A stretch of DNA of 64,000 nucleotides. It comes from Photobacterium ganghwense (lineage in GTDB: Bacteria; Pseudomonadota; Gammaproteobacteria; Enterobacterales; Vibrionaceae). The first letter of the stretch is position 1; every line of letters starts with the position of its first letter. The notes under the pieces were generated by a model. It was not told the origin of the DNA. It worked only from the letters and a program-made list of their open reading frames with translations, and searched no databases. Both the position numbers and the translations under genes were made by a program. Shown here piece after piece: positions 43,831 to 54,214 of the stretch. The DNA is taken from NCBI RefSeq assembly GCF_003025595.1, contig NZ_PYMI01000001.1:744001-808000 (forward strand). Reading direction: 5' to 3'.

Positions 43831-43937
43831 AACGTTATTTCCCTAAAATAAATGGCCCGAATGAAATTACTCTCACACGGACCATTGTTAGCAGAAGATT
43901 TGAAGTAAAGTCAAATCTCTACAGTAATTTCAGCAAA

Positions 43938-45239
43938 TTAAGCAGCTGGTTGGTTCATCAGCTCGTTAAAGCCAACTTCTTTCTCAGAAACCTGAGCTTT
44001 CGCCAGCAGCGCGTCGATTGCTTGCTCTTCCAGAGCAACGTTACGCATGTTGTTCATCATTTGCTCGTTTTGCTCGTAGTAAGCAACAACTTCTGATGGA
44101 TCTTCGTATGCAGAAGCCATTTCAGCGATGATTGCTTTAACGCGCTCTTCATCAACTTTCAGCTCTTCAGACTTGATCACTTCACCCAGCAGCAGGCCAA
44201 CAACTACGCGGCGCTTAGCTTGCTCTTCGAACAGCTCACGTGGCAGTTCAGGTGCGTTCTGAGCGTTGCCGCCGAAACGTTGAACAGCTTGCTGACGCAG
44301 AACATTGATTTCCTGATCGATCAGAGCAGCAGGAACAGTGATGTCGTTTTGCTCAACCAGACCGTTCAGCACCTGATCTTTGATGCGAGCTTTAACAGCT
44401 TGCTTCATTTCACGTTCCATGTTCTTGCGAACTTCTGCTTTCAGACCGTCAACAGAACCGTCTTCGATACCGAATTTAGCAACGAACTCTTCAGTCATTT
44501 CTGGCAGTTCCTGCGCTTCAACTTTGTGCAGTTTGATAGCGAAAGATGCTGCTTTACCTTTCAGGTTTTCAGCGTGGTATTCTTCTGGGAAAGTCACTTC
44601 TACAGTGAACTCTTCGCCAGCTTTCTTACCAACGATACCGTCTTCGAAACCTGGGATCATGCGGCCCTGGCCCATTGCCAGTGCAAAACCTTCAGCTTTA
44701 CCGCCTTCGAACTCTTCGCCGTCGATAGAGCCAGTGAAGTCGATAGTTACGCGGCTGTCTTCAACTGCTGCTGCGTCAACTTCTTTCCAAGTTGCCTGCT
44801 GCTTACGCAGAGTATCCAGCATCGCTTCAACGTCTTCGTCTTTCACGTTTACAGTTGGTTTTTCAACTGCGATTTTGTCCAGACCAGACAGTTCGATTTC
44901 TGGGAATACTTCGAAAGACGCTTTGAATACCAGGTCTTTACCTTCAGCGATTTCTACTGGAGTGAAAGTTGGTGCGCCTGCTGGGTTAATTTTTTCTTTT
45001 ACGATTGCTTCGATGTAGTGACGCTGCATCACTTCACCCAGAATGTCCTGACGTACAGATGCGCCGAACATACGAGCAACCATTTTCAGCGGAGCTTTAC
45101 CTGGACGGAAACCATCGAAACGACGATTCTTCGCGATTTTCTTCAGTTCAGCGGCTACTGCATCTTCGATGTTAGCAGCTGGTACTGTGATAGTTAGTTG
45201 GCGTTCTAGACCTTCAGTGGTTTCAACGGTAACTTGCAT
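43938..45239 (-). CDS. tig: trigger factor
   Basis: Ribosome-bound chaperone with prolyl isomerase activity. The 433-residue protein has the N-terminal ribosome-binding domain with the signature [12 protein letters not shown] (about 43-54), the FKBP-like domain (about 150-245, [17 protein letters not shown]) and the C-terminal helical arms. The start at 45239 ([10 protein letters not shown]) is the family start. First gene of the tig-clpP-clpX-lon block. Confidence 0.97.
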   Translation of the reverse strand: MQVTVETTEGLERQLTITVPAANIEDAVAAELKKIAKNRRFDGFRPGKAPLKMVARMFGASVRQDILGEVMQRHYIEAIVKEKINPAGAPTFTPVEIAEGKDLVFKASFEVFPEIELSGLDKIAVEKPTVNVKDEDVEAMLDTLRKQQATWKEVDAAAVEDSRVTIDFTGSIDGEEFEGGKAEGFALAMGQGRMIPGFEDGIVGKKAGEEFTVEVTFPEEYHAENLKGKAASFAIKLHKVEAQELPEMTEEFVAKFGIEDGSVDGLKAEVRKNMEREMKQAVKARIKDQVLNGLVEQNDITVPAALIDQEINVLRQQAVQRFGGNAQNAPELPRELFEEQAKRRVVVGLLLGEVIKSEELKVDEERVKAIIAEMASAYEDPSEVVAYYEQNEQMMNNMRNVALEEQAIDALLAKAQVSEKEVGFNELMNQPAA

Positions 45240-45414
45240 TTTATATAACCTCAAAACTTACTCAGTTTGTCTGAGTGATGTTGCCGATCAGCGGCGCTGA
45301 CGGTGGCATCCTTTCGTGTTATGGCTGACGCTCGTCAAAACCATAACGCCTGAATTCTGATAATTTCTGTTCTGCCGGCCTAAACGCCAATGAGCCAGAA
45401 ATTAAAAACGCGGT

Positions 45415-45420
45415 ATTATA
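45415..45420 (-). promoter_or_regulatory. probable -10 element of the tig promoter
   Basis: On the minus strand a perfect TATAAT occurs in CGCTATAATACCGCG, about 175 bp upstream of tig. I see no good -35 hexamer at 16-18 bp, so the call rests on the -10 alone. Confidence 0.4.
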
Positions 45421-45967
45421 GCGATCCTGTGCCTGCTCGTCGAGACAGCTACACCGCACCGCAATTTGACCATTCACACAAGATAGGGGCAAAAATTCCA
45501 TTTACAAGAGAAAAGCGTAAAAAAATCGCGCCTAATTAAGATTTTTTGAGCACGTCCTGAAATATTCGTACTAAACACCATCCAAACGCTGCAATTTACA
45601 CCACCTGTTTTTGTCTTCCACCCTGACCGGTTGCTGAACTTTTATACATCTGAGTACGTATGATTTCTCAAATCGTGGTTGTTCATAGTGCTCCACCAGC
45701 AGCTCTTAAGATTGAGAACTGTTAGGCCACCGCTTAACCAAGTCGACAGACACTAATAAAATTGCACCTAAGGCCAATGCGAACAAGAGGTAAAGCCATG
45801 ACCAGGCCAAAAACCAAACTAAACGTTAATGACCCTCAACGCTTTCAGACAGGGTCTGGCAGATAAGTTATTGTAAATAAAAACGTATGAATCAATGAAT
45901 ACCAATCAGGTTTTGTAAATGAGTGCCACAATGGGATTCAGAACGTTCAAAAAGTAAGGATGGACAC
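45421..45967. other. long intergenic region between tig and the SDR gene
   Basis: About 550 bp without a supported gene. The short frames present are not protein-like and have no ribosome-binding sites. The region contains the upstream part of the tig promoter and, near its right end, AAGGATGGACAC before the SDR start. I see no repeat or strong hairpin. Confidence 0.4.
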
Positions 45968-46861
45968 ATGAGCCGGCGGGCTGATGCGGTGAAGAAGGTG
46001 ATGATTGTCGGCAGTAGCGGTGGAATCGGTATGGCCTTGGTGCGTTATTGTCTCGAAATCGGCTGCCAGGTTGCCGCCCTTACCCGCTCCCCATCACCGG
46101 CTTTGGCTGCATTGCAACAGGCTGTACCCAACAGATTGGCGATTGTTGAGTGCGATTTGCTTGATCATCAACCGCAAGTAGAAGCACGCCTGTCACTACT
46201 TTTTGCCCGATACGGATACCCTGACTGGATCATTAACGCTGCTGGTTTCCTGCATGCTGGCACCACATCGCATTCTGATTTGCACAAAGGGCTAAAGGAT
46301 GGGCTAAACAAAGGTGCCAGTGTTGCCCACATTAAGAGAGAACCACTTAACCAAAGCCGAATTCCCACAGCTTCTACTCAGCCTCAGATATCACAATGCC
46401 AGATGCCGGAAAAACGCTTGTCAGAGATCACGCCAGCTTTCTTAGAGCACAATCTTCGCGCCAACCTTTACCTCAGTATCGCGCTTGCGCAGTGTTGTGA
46501 TAATCTGCTTCCCCGCTGTACACCGTTCCGGTTTGCCTGTTTATCAGCGATGGTGGGATCAATCGCCGATAACCATTCGGGAGGCTGGTACAGTTACCGC
46601 ATCAGCAAAGCTGCGCTCAACATGTTTCTCAAAACACTGAGCCTCGAATGGCAACGCCAGTTTCCTAATGCCTGTGTGGCGGCCATTCATCCGGGTACGA
46701 CCGACACCCAGTTGTCGGCTCCCTTTCAATCGCGTATTACGGCAAGCAAATTGTATTCGTCGGACATTTCGGCCCGGCGGATCGTCAGTGTGATCGAGTC
46801 ACTGACACCGGAGCAAAGCGGGCGCTTCTATCACTGGGACGGGTCAGTACTTTCCTGGTAA
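45968..46861 (+). CDS. SDR-family oxidoreductase
   Basis: A short-chain dehydrogenase/reductase of 297 residues. The nucleotide-binding motif VMIVGSSGGIGMAL is at about 11-24, and the catalytic YSYRISKAALNMF (Tyr and Lys four apart) at about 204-216, preceded by the active-site Ser in LSAMVGSIAD. A loop of about 50 residues with no conserved features (SHSDLHKGLKDGLNK... to EKRLSEIT) lies after the NAAGFLH motif. It resembles the CsgA/C-factor-like SDR group. The substrate is unknown. Start at 45968 with AAGGA upstream. Confidence 0.8.
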   Translation: MSRRADAVKKVMIVGSSGGIGMALVRYCLEIGCQVAALTRSPSPALAALQQAVPNRLAIVECDLLDHQPQVEARLSLLFARYGYPDWIINAAGFLHAGTTSHSDLHKGLKDGLNKGASVAHIKREPLNQSRIPTASTQPQISQCQMPEKRLSEITPAFLEHNLRANLYLSIALAQCCDNLLPRCTPFRFACLSAMVGSIADNHSGGWYSYRISKAALNMFLKTLSLEWQRQFPNACVAAIHPGTTDTQLSAPFQSRITASKLYSSDISARRIVSVIESLTPEQSGRFYHWDGSVLSW

Positions 46862-46905
46862 TCCCGTTGCGGCAATGAACAATATCCACCTATCAACACA
46901 GACGC

Positions 46906-47487
46906 TTAGTGCTTGTAAATCAAAAACTCGCCTTTTCCTACCGGAACCAGTGCTGTGTCAAATCCGGTCTCCTGTATGAAGTAATTCATAAAAGGTTGCA
47001 GCTCTTGTTGATGGGAAATGGCGTTGTCGCACACCAGAAGGCCCCCGGATGCCAGCAACCGTGTCAGGTCCGGCAGCATGGTCATATATGCACTGCGATC
47101 CGCATCCAGGAAAATAAAATCAAACGGTGTGGTCAGAATGGTGAGCAGCGCCGTGGCATCCCCTTGCATGATGTCAATGCGTTCCGCCAAACCCGCCTGC
47201 AGAAAATAGTGCTGTGCCTCTTCGATCTTATGCGGATTATGCTCCAGCGTTGTTACCATGCCCGATGGCCCTAATGCATTCGCCAACCACAGTGTCGAGT
47301 ATCCATTGGATGTCCCGATTTCTAATACCCGCCGAGCACCGCTGGTTTTAACCAATACCTGCAACAGCTCTCCTGTGTCCTTGGTGATATTAAGATATTT
47401 TCGCGCACGCTCGGTTTCCGCAGCGTCGTTTTCAAGTCCTTTGCGTTCAATATCCGTCAGCAATGATTGTAAATCCCTAGCCATCAT
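46906..47487 (-). CDS. O-methyltransferase family 3-like SAM-dependent methyltransferase
   Basis: A 193-residue class I methyltransferase. SAM motif I is VLEIGTSNGYSTLWLA (about 55-70), followed by VTTLEHNPHKIEEA, the acidic FIFLDADRSAYMTML and GGLLVCDNAISH, the typical pattern of the small COMT-like family that methylates catechols or related hydroxyls. The natural substrate is unknown. AAAAGGATACGG precedes the ATG. Faces the SDR gene with a 44-bp gap. Confidence 0.85.
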   Translation of the reverse strand: MMARDLQSLLTDIERKGLENDAAETERARKYLNITKDTGELLQVLVKTSGARRVLEIGTSNGYSTLWLANALGPSGMVTTLEHNPHKIEEAQHYFLQAGLAERIDIMQGDATALLTILTTPFDFIFLDADRSAYMTMLPDLTRLLASGGLLVCDNAISHQQELQPFMNYFIQETGFDTALVPVGKGEFLIYKH

Positions 47488-47964
47488 CCGTATCCTTTTT
47501 AAGCAACCTGCTCAGCCGTGTTTATAACCAAACCTCGGCACCAAACACTATTCGAGCGCCCGGTGCGCCCCGCAGCAAGAATAGCCTCCGATTTCCTGGC
47601 TCCTGTAAAAATTCCTTCAGGTTGAGACCCTAGCCACACATTCCACCAAAACAATCACTCCCCCTCACACCCAATGAATAAGCGTGTTGAAAAATATATT
47701 GATTAACAAAATGTTACACATGCCGAGCGCGCCACTTTAACGGGTGACCGACCCAAAAATATCAAAAAGAGAATAAAAGGTGACGAGAAGTAACGGAATG
47801 GCCAAAGGACACATGCCAGTAACACAGGAGACAGAAAAAGCGATGGCAGTGAAATACGACTTTCGAGTTGCTTCCCGGAGCTGGAGATATAGAGGGGAGG
47901 AAAAGACTATACAGGGCAGCCGCATGACAAGGCAGTCGCATAACGATGATGCCCCGGAAGAAAT
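47488..47964. other. intergenic region left of tRNA-Arg
   Basis: A 480-bp stretch with no supported gene. A plus-strand 104-codon frame reaching through it runs antisense through the tRNA and is rejected. I see no mobile-element remnant beside the tRNA. Confidence 0.4.
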
Positions 47965-47997
47965 GAAAAAGCCGCAGCAGGAAAACCTGCTGCGGCT
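47965..47997 (-). terminator. Rho-independent terminator after tRNA-Arg
   Basis: Perfect 11-bp stem GCCGCAGCAGG (47971-47981)/CCTGCTGCGGC (47986-47996), followed on the minus strand by TTTTT. Confidence 0.92.
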
Positions 47998-48006
47998 CGA
48001 AATGCA

Positions 48007-48083
48007 TGGCGCGCCCTGCAGGATTCGAACCTGCGACCACATGCTTAGAAGGCACGTGCTCTATCCAACTGAGCTAAGGGCGC
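48007..48083 (-). tRNA. tRNA-Arg (anticodon TCT)
   Basis: The minus-strand sequence folds as a standard tRNA: acceptor GCGCCCT paired with AGGGCGC, D-arm AGCTCAGTTGGATAGAGC, anticodon loop CTTCTAA (anticodon TCT), T-arm with GGTTCGAATCC, and an encoded CCA end (TGG at 48007-48009 on the plus strand). It reads AGA codons. A terminator follows 10 bp downstream. Confidence 0.95.
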
Positions 48084-48336
48084 ACACTGCGTAACGCTGA
48101 GTTACGGGTCGGGATTATACGTTGCCGAAAATTAACGTCAACGTCTTTCCCCCTATTTTACGAGTATTTGCCATCAAGTGTTTAAACAAAGAGCAATGTG
48201 TCGGGGAAATGGTAATCTAATACGACACATCGTTTAGGTAGGCCACACCATAGATTAATCACCAGGATAAGTTCGTAGTGGCAAGCAAACAGAACAGGCT
48301 TGTAACAAAATCGTTAAACAAAGTACAAAACACCAA

Positions 48337-48352
48337 AAGCAAACGTTTGCGC
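48337..48352. promoter_or_regulatory. PurR-like operator upstream of folD
   Basis: AAGCAAACGTTTGCGC fits the PurR palindrome ANGCAANCGNTTNCNT at all but the last base. It lies about 150 bp before folD in a 422-bp gap otherwise free of genes. Control of folD (one-carbon supply for purines) by PurR is biologically sensible; the binding is inferred. Confidence 0.7.
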
Positions 48353-48505
48353 TATAGATCTTACTCACATTCTCTGCGACAATAGCGCCCAGATACACGA
48401 TTGGTTATCACCGCTCAATGCAGAAACTGCTTTCCTTTCACTCTGCAGTGTTAGTTATGCTGTCGATACCCAATTGTTCAATCAATTACCGACCAAAGGA
48501 AAAAC

Positions 48506-49363
48506 ATGGCCGCTCAAATTATTGATGGAAAACTAATCTCACAAACGGTTCGTCAAGAAGTTGCCGCTCGCGTTAAGGCTCGTGTCGCTGCTGGACTGCG
48601 TGCACCTGGTTTAGCTGTTGTGCTGGTAGGTAATGACCCTGCATCGCAGGTTTATGTCGGCAGCAAGCGTAAAGCCTGCGATGAAGTCGGCTTTCTTTCC
48701 AAGTCTTTCGACCTGCCGGCGACGACCACGGAAGCTGAGCTGCTCACTCTGATTGATGAGCTGAACAGAGACAAGGATATTGACGGGATTCTGGTGCAGT
48801 TGCCTCTGCCTGCCGGTATCGACAGCACCAAAGTCCTGGAGCACATTGTGCCTGAAAAGGATGTGGATGGCTTCCACCCTTACAACGTCGGCCGTCTGTG
48901 TCAGCGCATCCCGAAACTGCGCTCTTGTACCCCGAAAGGGATCATGACGCTGATGGAGCGCTACAATATTCCGGTACGCGGTAAACATGCCGTCATCGTG
49001 GGTGCCTCAAACATCGTAGGCCGTCCAATGACACTGGAGCTGCTGCTGGCCGGTGCCACCACCACAACTTGCCACCGCTTCACTCAGGATCTGGAAAATC
49101 ATGTTCGCCAGGCTGACATTCTAGTCGTTGCCGTCGGTAAACCTAACTTCATTCCGGGTGACTGGATTAAGGAAGGCGCGACAGTGATCGATGTGGGCAT
49201 TAACCGTCTTGATGACGGTAAGCTGATTGGCGATGTGGAATACGATGTTGCGCGTGAAAAAGCCCGCCACATTACCCCGGTACCAGGCGGTGTCGGCCCG
49301 ATGACCGTTGCCACGCTGATTGAAAACACGCTACTGGCTTGCGAACAATACCACGGCGACTAA
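48506..49363 (+). CDS. folD: methylenetetrahydrofolate dehydrogenase / methenyltetrahydrofolate cyclohydrolase
   Basis: Bifunctional enzyme interconverting 5,10-methylene- and 10-formyl-tetrahydrofolate with NADP. The 285-residue protein has the active-site [14 protein letters not shown] (Tyr about 50, Lys about 54-56), [13 protein letters not shown], and the dinucleotide-binding [19 protein letters not shown] (about 159-177), and ends with [26 protein letters not shown] precedes the ATG. Single gene. Confidence 0.96.
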   Translation: MAAQIIDGKLISQTVRQEVAARVKARVAAGLRAPGLAVVLVGNDPASQVYVGSKRKACDEVGFLSKSFDLPATTTEAELLTLIDELNRDKDIDGILVQLPLPAGIDSTKVLEHIVPEKDVDGFHPYNVGRLCQRIPKLRSCTPKGIMTLMERYNIPVRGKHAVIVGASNIVGRPMTLELLLAGATTTTCHRFTQDLENHVRQADILVVAVGKPNFIPGDWIKEGATVIDVGINRLDDGKLIGDVEYDVAREKARHITPVPGGVGPMTVATLIENTLLACEQYHGD

Positions 49364-49476
49364 AAGCGCTGGAAAGACCGAAACCGGACGCTTAAACCTG
49401 ATGCAGTTGTACCCGCCCCAAGTACGGGATCTTCAACTGGTTCAAACATTAGCCGGATCAAACATTAACTGGATCA

Positions 49477-49513
49477 AAAAAAGCGAGAGGCATCTGCCCC
49501 TCGCTTTTTTATG
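49477..49513 (+). terminator. Rho-independent terminator after folD
   Basis: GCGAG/CTCGC outer stem with an inner GGCA/TGCC stem (49483-49505), A-run before and TTTTTT after; could also serve the facing galU. Confidence 0.8.
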
Positions 49514-49575
49514 TAATCTGAATCAACAATAACCTGACGGGCGTTTTGTCTGCGCGCTACCCGCAGACGACAGTC

Positions 49576-50484
49576 TTACAGTTCAGTCTTCAGAGATTGC
49601 AGATAAGCTTTGAAATCTTCACCCAGCACATCATGGCGCAGGCCGTATTCCACAAACGCCTTCATGTAACCCAGCTTGCTGCCACAGTCGTGGCTCTTAC
49701 CAGACATATGGAAAGCATTGACCTGCTGCTTTTCCATCAGCATATCAATCGCATCTGTCAGCTGAATTTCATCACCAGCGCCAACTGGTGTGCGTGACAG
49801 CAATGGCCAGATCTCTGCCGGCAGGATATAACGACCAACAATAGCCAGGTTAGACGGTGCTTCTTCAAGAGCCGGTTTTTCAACCACTTTGCTCATCGCT
49901 GCACTTTCACCCGGTTTCAGCTCTGCCCCGCCCACATCGGCGACACCGTAGCTGGACACCTCTGACATCGGCACAGGTTCAACCATGACCTGGCTGATCC
50001 GCGTTTCATTAAAGGCATTCACCATCGCAGCCATATTCTCACGGCGCAGATCGCTGGCAGCATCATCCAGAATGACATCCGGCAGTACCACAGCAAACGG
50101 CTCGTCACCGACCAGCGGATAAGCACACAGTACAGCGTGACCCAGGCCTTTCGCCTGCCCCTGACGCACATGCATAATGGTTACGTCTGGCGGACAAATC
50201 TTCTGAACTTCATCCAGCAGCTGACGCTTCACACGTTTTTCCAGCGTGGCTTCCAGCTCGAACGAGGTGTCGAAGTGGTTTTCAATGGAGTTCTTCGACG
50301 AATGGGTTACCAGAACAATTTCCTTGATACCTGCCGCCACACACTCGTTAACCACATATTGAATCAGCGGCTTATCAACGATAGGCAACATTTCTTTCGG
50401 AATGGCCTTTGTTGCAGGAAGCATTCGTGTACCCAGACCGGCAACAGGGATCACCGCCTTACGAACAGAGGAAGTTTTATGCAT
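49576..50484 (-). CDS. galU: UTP-glucose-1-phosphate uridylyltransferase
   Basis: Makes UDP-glucose for LPS, capsule and trehalose pathways. The 302-residue protein has the nucleotidyltransferase start [20 protein letters not shown] (about 15-34), [12 protein letters not shown] (about 130) and [12 protein letters not shown] (Lys that binds the phosphate). Length typical. It lies 68 bp after rfaH on the same strand, so a shared transcript is possible. Confidence 0.95.
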   Translation of the reverse strand: MHKTSSVRKAVIPVAGLGTRMLPATKAIPKEMLPIVDKPLIQYVVNECVAAGIKEIVLVTHSSKNSIENHFDTSFELEATLEKRVKRQLLDEVQKICPPDVTIMHVRQGQAKGLGHAVLCAYPLVGDEPFAVVLPDVILDDAASDLRRENMAAMVNAFNETRISQVMVEPVPMSEVSSYGVADVGGAELKPGESAAMSKVVEKPALEEAPSNLAIVGRYILPAEIWPLLSRTPVGAGDEIQLTDAIDMLMEKQQVNAFHMSGKSHDCGSKLGYMKAFVEYGLRHDVLGEDFKAYLQSLKTEL

Positions 50485-50552
50485 TATGTTGTTCCATATT
50501 TCAATTGTCCCGGCAACTATATCAAAGACTCACGCGCTTACCGAGTCCGAAA

Positions 50553-51050
50553 CTAAAGTTTAATTAAATCTTCGTTCTGAACACTCACCTTCACTGGACG
50601 GCCTAACAAGTTGATCAGCATAAAAGAACGCTTCTCTCCGTCCGGTTCCTGGTAAATGGCTTCAATGCCTTTAAATTGTCCCTGGGTCAGTTTCAGCGTG
50701 TCGCCCGGTTTAGGCAGGTTGGTCAATTTGGCTTGCTGCTCTTCCGAATCCTCGTTCATCATCAGGCCGTAAATCAGGTCCGGTGACACCACCTGAGGTT
50801 TCGCTCCCTGACGAATAAAGTCAGCCACGCCACGTGTTGAACGTACTGTGGTATAGCTGATCGCCTCGGGATCAAAATACACAAACATGTAGCTCGGAAA
50901 CAAAGGTTCAAAATCGGTTATCCGCTTACCACGGATGATTTTTTCTACCGTAACCTGAGGGTAGTAGCACTCAACCCCTTGACGATCCAGATTGATCACC
51001 GCTCGTTCTTGTTCACTCCGCTTACAATACAAAAGGTACCAATCTTTCAT
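50553..51050 (-). CDS. rfaH: transcription antitermination protein RfaH
   Basis: A NusG paralogue that binds paused RNA polymerase at ops sites and increases expression of long LPS, capsule or conjugation operons. The 165-residue protein has the NGN domain (WYLLYCKRSEQERAVINL, PLFPSYMFVYF, STRGVADFIRQG) and a C-terminal KOW part (GDTLKLTQGQFKGIEAIYQEPDGEKRSFMLINLLGR). Length and motif set fit RfaH rather than NusG (about 180 residues with a different N-terminus). Confidence 0.93.
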   Translation of the reverse strand: MKDWYLLYCKRSEQERAVINLDRQGVECYYPQVTVEKIIRGKRITDFEPLFPSYMFVYFDPEAISYTTVRSTRGVADFIRQGAKPQVVSPDLIYGLMMNEDSEEQQAKLTNLPKPGDTLKLTQGQFKGIEAIYQEPDGEKRSFMLINLLGRPVKVSVQNEDLIKL

Positions 51051-51462
51051 GCTCGTCTCTGTCCATTCTCAAATTTTTCCGAGCTGCCATTATAGTTTTT
51101 ACAACCTAAACGACAAACAAATAGTCATTCACCTGCCTCAAATCGGCTAAAAACCGCCCTTTTCACACCAAATTTGTAACAATAATGAATAAAACATCAT
51201 TCACAACACATAAAACTAAAAATAATCAAAAAATCGAAATTTAATAAATAAACAACCGTTTATTACGAGATTTGTAACAAATGTCGATAGGGAAATCTGA
51301 AATTTCAGTTTTGACCGGTTTTCATACAAGCTCTTTTGTATCAATATGTTATCTCGTTTAGATTTTGTTTTGATTTTGTAAAGATTTGCAGTTTATTAAT
51401 TTGTCATTTATAAATAGCTCCGCATTTGCAAACACAAATCCAACCATTCTTAGAGAATAATT
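51051..51462. promoter_or_regulatory. AT-rich intergenic region upstream of the peptide transporter
   Basis: 412 bp, divergent between rfaH and the transporter, strongly AT-rich. One small inverted repeat AATAAAC-AACC-GTTTATT lies at 51247-51264. No gene or nameable operator is visible. Confidence 0.4.
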
Positions 51463-52854
51463 ATGAGCAATCTTAAAAGTGGGACCCTGTTGGGCCATCC
51501 AAAAGGTTTGTTCTTGCTGTTTGGAACCGAACTGTGGGAACGCTTTTCATACTATGCTATGCGTGCCATCTTGGTACTATACCTCACAGATAAAACCATC
51601 AATGGTGGTTTAGGCTGGACAACGCAGGACGCACTGAATCTATATGGTATTTATACTGGCCTGGTTTACATCACTCCTTTAATCGGTGGCTGGATTGCCG
51701 ATAACTTCCTGGGCCAACGCCGCTCTATCATCATTGGCGGCCTGTTAATGGCACTGGGTCAGTTTACCCTGGCACTACCAAATGACATGGTAGGCACTCA
51801 CTCTGTTTCGGCCTTCTATCTGGGTCTTGCCCTTCTGATTGTGGGTAACGGTCTGTTCAAGCCGAATATCTCGACTATGGTAGGTGACCTGTATCAGGAA
51901 GGCGATCACCGCCGTGACGGTGCCTTCACCATTTTCTACATGGGCATCAACCTGGGCTCACTGCTGGCTGGTATCATTGCGGGTTCTGCATCTGCTGCTT
52001 ACGGCTGGAAAGCAGGCTTCCTGACTGCCGGTATCGGTATGCTGATCAGCCTGGTGACTCAAATGGTATTTGCTGAGCGCCTGCTGGGTAACATCGGTAA
52101 AGTGCCTGCTGCAAAGCGCGCTGCTGAAATGAATGAGTCTGGCAAAAAAGAGCCACTGACCAGGAAAGAACGCGACCGCCTGAAAGTGATTATGATCATG
52201 GGTATGTTCGTGGTAATTTTCTGGGCAGGTTTCGAGCAGGCCGGTGGTCTGATGAATATCTTCTCGCAGCAGTACACTGACCGTATGCTGGGTGACTTCG
52301 AAGTTCCGGCTGCCTGGTTCCAGTCACTGAACCCGTTCTTTGTTATTACTCTGGCTCCAATCATCGCGTCTATCTGGGTGAAAATGGGTTCTAAAGAGCC
52401 AGCGTCACCGGTGAAATTTGCTCTGGGTCTGTTCTTCCTGGCTGCTGGCTTCCTGTGTATGGTTGGCGCGGTACTGGAGCAAGGCGGTGATTTGACCGTG
52501 AAGACCTCTATGATGTGGCTGGTCGGTGCATACTTCTTCCATACTCTGGGTGAACTGTGCCTGTCTCCAATCGGTCTGTCTCTGGTCACGAAACTGGCTC
52601 CGCTTCGCCTGGCTTCTCTGATGATGGGTGCCTGGTTTGGTTTCAACGCAGTGGCAAACTACGTAGCAGGTATTATCGGTGCCCACGTAGGCGAAGCCGG
52701 TCCGATGGCTATCTTCAGTGGTATCGCGATCGCAGCTACTCTGTCTGGTATCCTGCTGCTGATGTGCTCGAACAAACTGATTAGCTGGATGCACGGTGCA
52801 GAAGGCTACGTTGAGAAAGACGAGTTGGCAGACGCGAAACCTGTCGAAGCCTAA
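51463..52854 (+). CDS. proton-dependent peptide transporter (POT/PTR2 family)
   Basis: An inner-membrane di/tripeptide-proton symporter of 463 residues with about 12-14 hydrophobic helices. The family motifs are visible: ELWERFSYYAMRAILVLYL (ExxERFxYY, about 24-42), GGWIADNFLGQRRSI (about 78-92) and FYMGINLGSLLAGIIAG. It resembles the DtpA/TppB group but paralogues are common, so no symbol is given. Single gene followed by a terminator. Confidence 0.9.
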   Translation: MSNLKSGTLLGHPKGLFLLFGTELWERFSYYAMRAILVLYLTDKTINGGLGWTTQDALNLYGIYTGLVYITPLIGGWIADNFLGQRRSIIIGGLLMALGQFTLALPNDMVGTHSVSAFYLGLALLIVGNGLFKPNISTMVGDLYQEGDHRRDGAFTIFYMGINLGSLLAGIIAGSASAAYGWKAGFLTAGIGMLISLVTQMVFAERLLGNIGKVPAAKRAAEMNESGKKEPLTRKERDRLKVIMIMGMFVVIFWAGFEQAGGLMNIFSQQYTDRMLGDFEVPAAWFQSLNPFFVITLAPIIASIWVKMGSKEPASPVKFALGLFFLAAGFLCMVGAVLEQGGDLTVKTSMMWLVGAYFFHTLGELCLSPIGLSLVTKLAPLRLASLMMGAWFGFNAVANYVAGIIGAHVGEAGPMAIFSGIAIAATLSGILLLMCSNKLISWMHGAEGYVEKDELADAKPVEA

Positions 52855-52942
52855 GCTCAGATATCGATTCAGACGTCCCATCGCCACTGGCCAATACTTT
52901 CCGGCACAAAACGTGGCTTAAGATGAGGATAGGATTGAGAAT

Positions 52943-52973
52943 AAAAAAGCGAGAGCCGGGCTCTCGCTTTTTG
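52943..52973 (+). terminator. Rho-independent terminator after the peptide transporter
   Basis: Stem GCGAGAGC/GCTCTCGC (52949-52967) with A-run before and TTTTT after. Confidence 0.88.
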
Positions 52974-53086
52974 CTATGTGTGTTTTACGTTGTGATTTGT
53001 ACTTTGTTTTGTGAATCCAGCAGGGAAAACGACCTACATCACCACCCAACCATCACTATCAAGCCATCACCATCCAGCCATTACTA

Positions 53087-54214
53087 TCAAGCCATTCCTC
53101 GGCGTTTCAGAGTCAAACTGAAACTGGTGGTGCCGGTTTCGCACAGAGATAGACGCCCCCCGGAATCGGCCAGTTGGAGCGTCACACTGGCGTTTCGCCG
53201 GGCATTATTTCCCAACCATGAACGGGCTTGGATGAGCTGATCACCATCACTGGTTTGCAACATGGCAGCCAGACCCGTCGATACAATAGTGAGAGTCCTG
53301 TCGGTGGCATCAAACTGACCGAAAATCGCCCTGATCGGTGAGGCATAGCCTGAATTGAGCATGCCCTTCTCTATCAGCTTGATCAAATCACTCAGATCAT
53401 ACCCTTCCGCCATCCGTGTGCGGAGAAAGTCATTAAAAAAGGCACGAATCAGCAACGTGGTTGCGGTACCGTTATCATCGCCCGAGGCTGAATCCACCAC
53501 ATAGAAAGCCAATCGCCCGTCCATCAGCCAGGTATAATCAAGCAGCACAGGCTGTACATCAGCGGGTTGCAACACACAGTAATTGAGCTGCCAGTCACCC
53601 TGTACAGACTCTGTATCCGGCATCAGCCCCAGCAGCAATTCACGGGCTGCGCGAGGATTGGTTTTCAGCTCCTCAATGTGCCACTCCAGCTCTTCATCAA
53701 TGATGGCTTCGTCATCAACACTCACCCACTGGCTTGAAAATCCGGACGCCCCGGTGATGGAATCCTGCGACTTCAGCACAGAAAGAATCGCTGACTTCAA
53801 CACCATGATGTTATCCAGCGGTTTAATCAGAAAATCTTTGACCCCGTGGCGCAATGCTGTTGCCACATCCGACATATTCCCGGTACCGGAAATCACGATG
53901 ATAGGCACCATCGGGTACTGCAACGATACTTCTTCCACAAACTCCATACCGGTGACGACCGGCATTGCCAAATCACACAACAGGACATCAGGCATCCCTT
54001 CGCGGAGCGCACGCAAACCTTCCAGGCCATCTTCCGCTTCCCGAACCCGGCAACCTTCATTATTTAAAAACCCAGTCAGCATCATTCTGAAAACCGGGTC
54101 GTCCTCGACGATAAGCACGTCTTTACCTTCAAGCAACTTTGACTCCCCTGACGATCTGTACCGATGACTGTCCATTGTGTTGGCTAAATCAGGATGCAAT
54201 GAATAGCTACTCAT
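53087..54214 (-). CDS. rssB: response regulator RssB (adaptor for RpoS turnover)
   Basis: A 375-residue protein with an N-terminal receiver domain: acidic pocket in VLIVEDDPVF, phospho-acceptor Asp in VLLCDLAMPVV, Thr/Ser in VISGTGN and Lys in FLIKPLD. A C-terminal PP2C-like domain with eroded metal residues (about 225-375) follows. This layout is that of RssB, which delivers sigma-S to ClpXP. An extra N-terminal stretch of about 28 residues precedes the receiver; an internal ATG at codon 14 is another possible start. It is divergent from aphB. In the V. cholerae map I remember the same neighbours. Confidence 0.85.
   Translation of the reverse strand: MSSYSLHPDLANTMDSHRYRSSGESKLLEGKDVLIVEDDPVFRMMLTGFLNNEGCRVREAEDGLEGLRALREGMPDVLLCDLAMPVVTGMEFVEEVSLQYPMVPIIVISGTGNMSDVATALRHGVKDFLIKPLDNIMVLKSAILSVLKSQDSITGASGFSSQWVSVDDEAIIDEELEWHIEELKTNPRAARELLLGLMPDTESVQGDWQLNYCVLQPADVQPVLLDYTWLMDGRLAFYVVDSASGDDNGTATTLLIRAFFNDFLRTRMAEGYDLSDLIKLIEKGMLNSGYASPIRAIFGQFDATDRTLTIVSTGLAAMLQTSDGDQLIQARSWLGNNARRNASVTLQLADSGGRLSLCETGTTSFSLTLKRRGMA

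Noticed and set aside
44220-45197. Plus-strand frame of 325 codons antisense to tig
   Set aside because: Same reason: extreme F/C/S content and full overlap with trigger factor.
47780-48094. Plus-strand frame of 104 codons running through tRNA-Arg
   Set aside because: It is antisense to the tRNA and its terminator; the C-terminal residues are the typical false frame seen across tRNA genes.
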